Part shown: one piece after another, positions 39,201 to 46,100 of the stretch
How the letters are laid out: every line of letters begins with the position of its first letter
How positions within the stretch are numbered: position 1 is the first letter of the stretch
Assembly (NCBI GenBank): GCA_963704535.1
Contig: OY969916.1
Location: 1 to 64,000 of the forward strand
Source of the DNA: G963704535 sp963704535
GTDB taxonomy: Bacteria > Chloroflexota > Chloroflexia > Chloroflexales > Roseiflexaceae
Direction: 5' to 3'
Length of the DNA: 64,000 nt
Translations under genes and position numbers: made by a program
The notes under the pieces: generated by a model
Database searches by the model: none
Told to the model about the DNA's origin: nothing
Seen by the model: only the letters and a program-made list of their open reading frames with translations

Positions 39201-42200
39201 ACGCTGCCAGATGGCGAAGTCGGCGTACTGGATAGGCAAGGGCGGCAGAGGGTCGGGGAGCGAGGCGCGACAGGCCGGGTAGAGCAGGGTGATCTCGCGC
39301 ACCAGGACGCCGAGCGACCAGCCGTCGGCGATGATGTGGTGCAGGGTGAGGATCAGGGTGTGCTGCTCCTCGGCCAGGTGGAACAGCCGCGCCCGCCATA
39401 GCGGCCCGCGCGCCAGGTCGAACGGTCGCCGCGCCTCTTCCTGCATTTCCCGCTGTGCGGCAGGCTCACGCTCCGCCGGCGGCAGCCCCCGCAGATCGAC
39501 CAACTCCAAGCGCAGCGGCAGTTCCGGCAAGATGACTTGCATCGGCTGCCCGTTGCGCTCCACGAAGCGGGTGCGCAACGCCTCATGGCGCTGCTCGATC
39601 AGGCTCAGGCTGCGCCCGAAGGCCGCACGGTCGAGTGGGCCGCGGATGTGCAGGGTGAGCGCGATCGTGTACAGGCTACTGTTCGGCTGCCACTGCTCCA
39701 GAAACCAGAGCCGCTCCTGCGCGAACGAGAGCGGCAGAACGCTATCGCGCGGGTGTGCCCGCAGCGGCGCGCGGCCCTCGGTCGCCTGGGCAGCCTCGAT
39801 CCGGCGCGCCAGATCAGCCACTGTCGGGTTTTCGAACAGGCTACGCAGCGGCAGCGCCACACCGAAGGCGTCGCGGATGCGGGCGACAATCTGGGTGGCG
39901 AGGAGCGAGTGGCCGCCCAGCGCGAAGAAGTTGCTCTGCCGCCCGACCCTGGCCTGCGGCAGCAGCGCCGACCAGATCGCCAGCACCTGCGCCTCGGTCG
40001 CGCTCTGCGGCTCCTCGTCCTCGGTCTGCTCGTCCACCCGCTCCGGCGCCGGCAGCGCGCGGCGGTCCAGCTTGCCGTTCGGCGTCCTCGGCAGCGCCTC
40101 CAGCAGCACGAACGCCGCCGGTATCATGTAGTCTGGTAGGCGCTCACGCAACGAGTGGCGCAGCTCGGCTACAAATTGAGAATTGAAAATTGAGAACTGA
40201 GAATCGGTCTCCTCGCTGCTTTGTTCTTGGTTCTTTGTACTTTGTTCTCGGGAGGGGACGACGTAGGCCACCAGTTGCTGCTCGCCCGCACGCTCCTCAC
40301 GAACCAGCACCGCTGCCTCGCGCACGCCTTCCTGCGCCAGCAGCGCCGCCTCGACCTCGCCCAGCTCGATCCGAAAGCCGCGCAGCTTGACTTGATGGTC
40401 CACGCGCCCGATGAACTCCAGCGGCCCCAGCCGGCCGTCCTGCGCCGTTCGCACTCGCACCAGGTCGCCGGTCTTGTACAGCCGGCTGGAGATTGGAGAT
40501 TGGGCGGTCTCCCCGTCTCCCGCTCTCCCCGTCAGCTCTTTGTTCTTTGTTCTTTGTTCTTTGTTCTCGATAAAGGGGTTGGGCACGAACTTCTCAGCGG
40601 TCAACTCGGGCCTGCCCAGGTAGCCACGCGCCACGCCGGCACCGCCCAGGTACAGCTCGCCCACCGCTCCCGGCGGCGCCATCTGGCCGTGCTGGTCCAG
40701 CACATACATCTGGGTGCCATCGATCGGGAGGCCGATGTCGGGACGCAACTCCGCCTGGCGCGGCATCAGGCCGACGGTGGAGTAGGTGGTGGTTTCCGAT
40801 GGACCGTACAGGTTGAACACCTGCTGGACCTGGCCAGTGGCGTAGGCGGCAGCGACCAGATTGCCGGGCAGCGGCTCGCCGGCCAGGTTGACGGTGGTGA
40901 CGCTCCTGGGTAGCGCCTGGAGCTGGAGCAGCGCCGCCAGGGCTGAGGGCACGGTATTGATGAGTGTGACGCCACTGGTCGGGCCGCCGCGCTGGTCGGC
41001 CAGGGCCAGGGCGTGCTCGACCAGCGTGACCGAGCCGCCGCAGATGAGCGGCAGGAACAGCTCGAAGACCGACAGGTCGAAGCAGACCGAGGTGGCGGCC
41101 AGGACCGAGGCCTGGGAGGCCAGCGGGAAGGCCTCTCTGGCCCAAGTGAGCAAGGCGACCACATTGGCGTGGGTGATCGCGACGCCTTTGGGGGTGCCGG
41201 TGGAGCCACTTGTGTAGATCAGGTAGGCCAGGTGCTCGGGCAGTAGCGCGGTATCGGGTGGCACCAGCGCGGTAGCGGGTGGGTCGAAGGCAGGGTCGAG
41301 GGTCAGCGAGGCTGGGTCGAGCCAGAGGGTAGGCGGGCAGGGCTGCGGGAGCTGGGCTTGCAACTCCGGCTGGGAGATCAGGAGCGAGGCCTGGGCGTCC
41401 TGGAGCATGAAGGCGCGGCGGGCGGCAGGATAGGCGGGGTCGAGGGGCAGGTAGGTGGCGCCGGCGTGGAGGGTGGCAAGCAGGGCCAGGACGAGGGCCG
41501 GGGAGCGGTGCAGGCAGACGCCGACGATGGTGTCGGGACCGGCGCCACAAGCGCGCAACTGGGAGGCGAGGGCCAGGGAGCGCTCCTGGAGGTCGGCGAA
41601 GGAGAGCTGGGTATCCTGCCAGCGCAAGGCGATAGCGTCGGGGGAGCGGAGCGCCTGGTCGGCGAGCAGAGCGGGCAGGGTGGCATTGGAAGGGAGCGGC
41701 AGGGCGGTATCGTTGAGGCGCAAGAGCAACTGGCGCTGGCCGGCGGGCAGGAGCGAGAGGCGCGAGAGTGGCTTGTGAGGGTCGGCCAGGATGGCGGTCA
41801 GCAGCGCCTGGAACTGGCCCAGCAGGCGTGACACACTGCCGGCCGCGAACAGGTCTGTGCTGTACTCCATCCGCAACACCAGCGCCTGGTCGATCTCCTC
41901 GACCGACAGGCTCAGATCAAACATCGCCGCGCCGCGCTCGACTTCGACGCGCTGCATGCTCAGGCCGGGCAGCTCAAACCGATCGAGCGGCGCGTTTTGC
42001 AGCACAAACATGACCTGGAAGACAGGCGAACGGCTGAGATCGCGGGAGGGCTGGATGTGGACGAGCAGTTGCTCGAAGGGTAGGTCCTGGTGGGCGTAGG
42101 CGCCGAGGGTGGTGGCGCGCACGCGGTCGAGCAGGATGCGGAAGGAGGGGTCGCCAGTCAGGTCGGCGCGCAGGGCCAAGGTGTTGAGGAAGCAGCCGAT

Positions 42201-43151
42201 CAGCGGCTCGGTCTCGGTGAGGGTGCGACCGGCGATCGGGCTGCCGACGATGAGGTCGGACTGGCCAGTCAGGCGGTGGAGCAGGGTCTGGAAGGCGGCC
42301 AGCAGCAGCATAAATAGGGTGACGCCTTCGGCTTGGGCGAGGGCTTGGAGGGCGGCGGTAAGCTGGGGCGGGAGCGAGCGGGAGGTGGTTGCGCCTCGGA
42401 AGGACTGGACGGGCGGGCGGGGGAAGTCGGTGGGCAGGTCGAGCACGGGCAGCGGAGCGGCGAGGCGTTCGCGCCAGTAGGCCAGGGCCGGGGCCAAGGC
42501 GGCATCGTTGAGTTGCTCACGCTGCCAGATGGCGAAGTCGGCGTACTGAATAGGCAAGGGCGGCAGAGGGTCGGGGAGCGAGGCGCGACAGGCCGGGTAG
42601 AGCAGGGTGATCTCGCGCACCAGGACGCCGAGCGACCAGCCGTCGGCGATGATGTGGTGCAGGGTGAGGATCAGGGTGTGCTGCTCCTCGGCCAGGTGGA
42701 ACAGCCGCGCCCGCCATAGCGGCCCGCGCGCCAGGTCGAACGGTCGCCGCGCCTCTTCCTGCATTTCCCGCTGTGCGGCAGGCTCACGCTCCGCCGGCGG
42801 CAGCCCCCGCAGATCGACCAACTCCAAGCGCAGCGGCAGTTCCGGCAAGATGACTTGCATCGGCTGCTCGCCCAGCATCAGAAACCGGGTGCGCAGAACC
42901 TCGTGGCGCTGCGCCACGCAGTTGAGCGCCCGCTCCAGCGCAGCGATGTGCAGATCGCCGGTCAGCCGCACGCCCACCGGAATGTTATAGTGAGCGCGCC
43001 CCGGATCGAGCTGGTCAAGCAACCAGAGCCGCTGCTGGGCGAACGACAGCTCAAACAGGCTGGCGCCCTCCCCTGGCTGGTCGAGTAGCTCTTGCAGCGC
43101 CGCTCGCTGATCAGGCGCGAGCGCGTTCAGCACCATCGAAAGATCATTCAT
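36282..43151 (-). CDS. Nonribosomal peptide synthetase, C-A-PCP-C-A-PCP (2,289 residues)
   Basis: Two-module synthetase. C1 has HHIIADGWS near residue 165; A1 has YTSGSTGTPKGV near 647 and selects with residues D,L,F,N,N,A,L,T,Y,(K), a combination I associate with alanine; PCP1 has GGHSLLATQ near 1,085. C2 has HHIIADGWS near 1,270. A2 has FTSGSTGRPKG near 1,757 and the Lys2-like segment GLAHDPLQRDIF with residues D,P,R,N,F,G,L,R,A,(K). PCP2 has GGHSLLATR near 2,200. There is no epimerisation, methylation or thioesterase domain. Both A domains carry in-frame heptamer-repeat insertions between motifs A6-A7 and A8-A9. It overlaps the upstream synthetase by ATGA. Confidence 0.93.
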   Translation of the reverse strand: MNDLSMVLNALAPDQRAALQELLDQPGEGASLFELSFAQQRLWLLDQLDPGRAHYNIPVGVRLTGDLHIAALERALNCVAQRHEVLRTRFLMLGEQPMQVILPELPLRLELVDLRGLPPAEREPAAQREMQEEARRPFDLARGPLWRARLFHLAEEQHTLILTLHHIIADGWSLGVLVREITLLYPACRASLPDPLPPLPIQYADFAIWQREQLNDAALAPALAYWRERLAAPLPVLDLPTDFPRPPVQSFRGATTSRSLPPQLTAALQALAQAEGVTLFMLLLAAFQTLLHRLTGQSDLIVGSPIAGRTLTETEPLIGCFLNTLALRADLTGDPSFRILLDRVRATTLGAYAHQDLPFEQLLVHIQPSRDLSRSPVFQVMFVLQNAPLDRFELPGLSMQRVEVERGAAMFDLSLSVEEIDQALVLRMEYSTDLFAAGSVSRLLGQFQALLTAILADPHKPLSRLSLLPAGQRQLLLRLNDTALPLPSNATLPALLADQALRSPDAIALRWQDTQLSFADLQERSLALASQLRACGAGPDTIVGVCLHRSPALVLALLATLHAGATYLPLDPAYPAARRAFMLQDAQASLLISQPELQAQLPQPCPPTLWLDPASLTLDPAFDPPATALVPPDTALLPEHLAYLIYTSGSTGTPKGVAITHANVVALLTWAREAFPLASQASVLAATSVCFDLSVFELFLPLICGGSVTLVEHALALADQRGGPTSGVTLINTVPSALAALLQLQALPRSVTTVNLAGEPLPGNLVAAAYATGQVQQVFNLYGPSETTTYSTVGLMPRQAELRPDIGLPIDGTQMYVLDQHGQMAPPGAVGELYLGGAGVARGYLGRPELTAEKFVPNPFIENKEQRTKNKELTGRAGDGETAQSPISSRLYKTGDLVRVRTAQDGRLGPLEFIGRVDHQVKLRGFRIELGEVEAALLAQEGVREAAVLVREERAGEQQLVAYVVPSREQSTKNQEQSSEETDSQFSIFNSQFVAELRHSLRERLPDYMIPAAFVLLEALPRTPNGKLDRRALPAPERVDEQTEDEEPQSATEAQVLAIWSALLPQARVGRQSNFFALGGHSLLATQIVARIRDAFGVALPLRSLFENPTVADLARRIEAAQATEGRAPLRAHPRDSVLPLSFAQERLWFLEQWQPNSSLYTIALTLHIRGPLDRAAFGRSLSLIEQRHEALRTRFVERNGQPMQVILPELPLRLELVDLRGLPPAEREPAAQREMQEEARRPFDLARGPLWRARLFHLAEEQHTLILTLHHIIADGWSLGVLVREITLLYPACRASLPDPLPPLPIQYADFAIWQREQLNDAALAPALAYWRERLAAPLPVLDLPTDFPRPPVQSFRGATISRSLPPQLTAALQALAQAEGVTLFMLLLAAFQTLLHRLTGQSDLIVGSPIAGRTLTETEPLIGCFLNTLALRADLTGDPSFRVLLDRVRATTLGAYAHQDLPFEQLLAHIQPSRDLSRSPVFQVMLNMLNVPYDDVRLPGLELEVLSPPETGSKFDLTLYVAERGDRLHCDLVYNADLFGPERAGEMLAQLELLLEQANAQPDAPIGTLSLVTPSAAARLPDPAAPLDATWYGAVHEQFARQARRRPFQEALIDQHERWSYAELDQWSNRLAAWLLAHGVERGDCVAIYAHRSAALVWALLGTLKAGATYTILDPSYPAARLTDWLALAEPRALIQIAASDLPEALETWAAGVGLRCRISLPLRAEAERLGLLESYSADPVEVPIGPDDLACISFTSGSTGRPKGILGRHGALSHYLPWLSQTFGLDDGDRYSLLSGLAHDPLQRDIFTAFWVGATICVPAPEQLVRPGWLADWMRRERISVANLTPAMGQLLAEAAGPTPILSLRRVFFGGDALAWADVRRLRRIAPEVLCVNLYGATETQRALGYYIVPDRQDQNGRLVREAIPLGQGVRDTQLLILNPTGALAGVGELGEIYIRSPHLAQGYLRDPDLTRERFIPDPFTKIEDRGLKIEDSCVAAQEKLSSIFYLPSSRLYRTGDLGRYRPDGLVEFAGRADFQLKIRGFRIEPGEIEAALAAHPAVRDCVVVTCPDDDDMRLVAYVVPGQEQRTKNKEQTSEQEDSQFSILNFQFPGELRAFLKERLPDYMVPSAFVPLAALPLNANGKVDRRALPALDWSQAGATGGHVAPRTPTEAQVAAIWVELLGRDSIGVEDDFFALGGHSLLATRLIAQVRDAFQVDLPLRQIFERPTVAGVAAAIDQGQSAGPAISDFRDLEQEHALAQLGQLDELSEAEVDALLGDLLRATEERP
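36819..36895. repeat. Heptamer tandem repeats inside A2 (A8-A9 linker)
   Basis: Two heptamer families side by side: AATTGAG-type units followed by TTTGTTC-type units. On the coding strand they give EQRTKNKEQ and SQFSILNFQF. The reading frame is kept between VAYVVPG and ELRAFLKERLPDYM. Confidence 0.85.
37114..37200. repeat. Heptamer-repeat hairpin inside A2 (A6-A7 loop)
   Basis: Left arm with AAGATAG-type units (37114-37142) and right arm with their complement (37164-37200) can pair over about 22 bp with one mismatch. The 87-bp block is a multiple of three and encodes TKIEDRGLKIED and SSIFYLPSS between IPDPF and RLYRTGDL. Confidence 0.85.
38693..39551 (-). repeat. Repeated C-domain block, copy 1 (in C2)
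   Basis: Almost base-for-base the same as 42011-42869 (offset 3,318), covering the C-domain core from the AQREMQEEARRPFDLARG region to SRSPVFQVM. Only a handful of substitutions were seen by eye. Confidence 0.85.
40172..40251. repeat. Heptamer tandem repeats inside A1 (A8-A9 linker)
   Basis: AATTGAG/AATTGAA units followed by TTTGTTC units. Coding strand: EQSTKNQEQSSEE and SQFSIFNSQF, placed between VAYVVPSR and VAELRHSLRERLPDYM. Confidence 0.85.
40487..40569. repeat. Heptamer tandem repeats inside A1 (A6-A7 loop)
   Basis: Three heptamer families in a row: GATTGGA (2 units), TCTCCCC-like (3 units) and TTTGTTC (4 units). Coding strand: IENKEQRTKNKELTG and QSPISS between VPNPF and RLYKTGDL. 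Confidence 0.85.
42011..42869 (-). repeat. Repeated C-domain block, copy 2 (in C1)
   Basis: Partner of 38693-39551. Nearly identical, while the sequence on either side differs clearly, so the block has been copied as a unit. Confidence 0.85.
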
Positions 43152-46100
43152 TCTTGCGGCCCCTGTGTCGTAACAAGTGTCTCGCTGCTGCCCTCCGGGC
43201 GCTGCTCGAACTGCTGAACCAGCACGCTAAACGTACGTTGGCCGCGCGCCAGGCGCGGGATCTTCGGCGTAACCGGCACTGTCTGGACGACGCGGCGATC
43301 GATCTCCGCCGCCAGTTCGGCCACGGTTGGCTGCTGGAAGAACAGAGTCAGCGGCAACTCGATCTGGAGTGTATCGCGGATGCGGGCGACAATCTGGGTG
43401 GCGAGGAGCGAGTGGCCGCCCAGCGCGAAGAAGTTGCTCTGCCGCCCGACCCTGGTCTGCGGCAGCAGCGCCGACCAGATCGCCAGCACCTGCGCCTCGG
43501 TCGCGCTCTGCGGCTCCTCGTCCTCGGTCTGCTCGTCCACCCGCTCCGGCGCCGGCAGCGCGCGGCGGTCCAGCTTGCCGTTCGGCGTTCGCGGCAGCGC
43601 CTCCAGCAGCACGAACGCCGCCGGTATCATGTAGTCTGGTAGGCGCTCACGCAACGAGTGGCGCAGCTCGGCTACAAATTGAGAATTGAAAATTGAGAAC
43701 TGAGAATCGGTCTCCTCGCTGCTTTGTTCTTGGTTCTTTGTACTTTGTTCTCGGGAGGGGACGACGTAGGCCACCAGTTGCTGTTCGCCCGCACGCTCCT
43801 CACGAACCAGCACCGCTGCCTCGCGCACGCCCTCCTGCGCCAGCAGCGCCGCCTCGACCTCGCCCAGCTCGATCCGAAAGCCGCGCAGCTTGACTTGATG
43901 GTCCACGCGCCCGATGAACTCCAGCGGCCCCAGCCCGCCGTCCTGCGCCGTTCGCACTCGCACCAGGTCGCCGGTCTTATACAGCCGGCTGGAGATTGGA
44001 GATTGGACGGTCTCCCCGTCTCCCGCTCTCCCCGTCAGCTCTTTGTTCTTTGTTCTTTGTTCTTTGTTCTCGATAAAGGGGTTGGGCACGAACTTCTCAG
44101 CGGTCAACTCGGGCCTGCCCAGGTAGCCACGCGCCACGCCGGCACCGCCCAGGTACAGCTCGCCCACCGCTCCCGGCGGCGCCATCTGGCCGTGCTGGTC
44201 CAGCACATACATCTGGGTGCCATCGATCGGGAGGCCGATGTCGGGACGCAACTCCGCCTGGCGCGGCATCAGGCCGACGGTGGAGTAGGTGGTGGTTTCC
44301 GATGGACCGTACAGGTTGAACACCTGCTGGACCTGGCCAGTGGCGTAGGCGGCAGCGACCAGATTGCCGGGCAGCGGCTCGCCGGCCAGGTTGACGGTGG
44401 TGACGCTCCTGGGTAGCGCCTGGAGCTGGAGCAGCGCCGCCAGGGCTGAGGGCACGGTATTGATGAGTGTGACGCCACTGGTCGGGCCGCCGCGCTGGTC
44501 GGCCAGGGCCAGGGCGTGCTCGACCAGCGTGACCGAGCCGCCGCAGATGAGCGGCAGGAACAGCTCGAAGACCGACAGGTCGAAGCAGACCGAGGTGGCG
44601 GCCAGGACCGAGGCCTGGGAGGCCAGCGGGAAGGCATCTCTGGCCCAAGTGAGCAAGGCGACCACATTGGCGTGGGTGATCGCGACGCCTTTGGGGGTGC
44701 CGGTGGAGCCACTTGTGTAGATCAGGTAGGCCAGGTGCTCGGGCAGTAGCGCGGTATCGGGTGGCACCAGCGCGGTAGCGGGTGGGTCGAAGGCAGGGTC
44801 GAGGGTCAGCGAGGCTGGGTCGAGCCAGAGGGTAGGCGGGCAGGGCTGCGGGAGCTGTGCGCGCAGGTCAGGCTGGGAGATCAGGAGCGAGGCCTGGGCG
44901 TCCTGGAGCATGAAGGCGCGGCGGGCGGCAGGATAGTTGGGATCGAGGGGCAGGTAGGCGGCGCCGGCGTGGAGGGTGGCAAGCAGGGCCAGGACGAGGG
45001 CCGGGGAGCGGTGCAGGCAGACGCCGACGATGGTGTCGGGACCGGCGCCACAAGCGCGCAACTGGGAGGCGAGGGCCAGGGAGCGCTCCTGGAGGTCGGC
45101 GAAGGAGAGTTGGGTATCTTGCCAGCGTAAGGCGATGGCGTCGGGGGAGCGGAGCGCCTGGTCGGCGAGCAGGGCGGGCAGGGTGGCATTGGAAGGGAGC
45201 GGCAGGGCGGTATCGTTGAGGCGCAAGAGCAACTGGCGCTGGTCGGCGGGCAGGAGCGAGAGGCGCGAGAGTGGCTTGTGAGGGTCGGCCAGGATGGCGG
45301 TCAGCAGCGTCTGGAACTGGCCCAGCAGGCGTGACACACTGCCGGCCGCGAACAGGTCCGTGCTGTACTCCATCCGCAACACCAACTCAGAACCAACCTC
45401 GGCCACCACCAGTGCCAGGTCAAACTGGGCACTATGTTGCTCTAGCGCCATCGTCACGACCGGCAGCTCACCCAACTGCATGCGAACGCCCGGCTCATTG
45501 ACGGCCAGCGCGGCCAGCCCGCTTCCCAGCTCCCCGCTGGCACGCTGCAACGCGAACAGCGCCTGGAATAGCGGCGAACGACTGGTGTCGCGCTGGATCG
45601 ACAAACGCTCGACCAGCGTTGCAAACGGGTACTCTTGATGCGCGAAGGCGCCCAGCACAGTCTCGCGCGTCTGCGTCAGGAACCGCTCGAACGACTGCTC
45701 GTGGCTGAAATCGGCGCGCAGCGCGACTGGGTTGACGCAATAACCCACCAGCCCGGCCAGGTCTGCGCGCTGCCGCCCGGCTGTCGGCGACCCGACCAGG
45801 ATCTCCGGCTGGCCGCTAACCCGGTACAGCAGGGTCTGGAAGGTTGCCAGCAGAGTCATGTACAGCGTGACTCCGCGCTCGCGGCTGAAAGCCGCCAGCT
45901 TTTGCGTCAGCTCTGCCGGGATGCGCTGCCGGCAGGTGGCACCGCGGAAGGACTGAACCGCTGGGCGCGGGTAGTCGGTCGGCAGGTCTAGCGGCGGGAG
46001 ATCGCCGGCTAGCTGCTGCCGCCAGTAGTCCCAGAGCCGCTCGGCTGTTGGGCCGCTGGCCTGCTCGGTCTGCCAGCGCACGTAGTCGGTGTACTGGATG

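Larger units (their letters stand above)
39877..41881 (-). repeat. Repeated A-PCP block, copy 1 (in A1 of the two-module synthetase)
   Basis: Almost identical to 43380-45384 (offset 3,503). It spans the end of the C domain, the entire A domain including both repeat insertions, and the PCP up to ATQIVARIRD. Confidence 0.88.
43380..45384 (-). repeat. Repeated A-PCP block, copy 2 (in the starter synthetase)
   Basis: Partner of 39877-41881. Differences are isolated single bases; the ends coincide with abrupt loss of similarity inside the PCP and just after the C domain. Confidence 0.88.

Noticed and set aside
40487..44072. CRISPR-like appearance of short repeats
   Set aside because: The units are contiguous 7-mers without spacers, inside coding DNA, and no cas gene is present.
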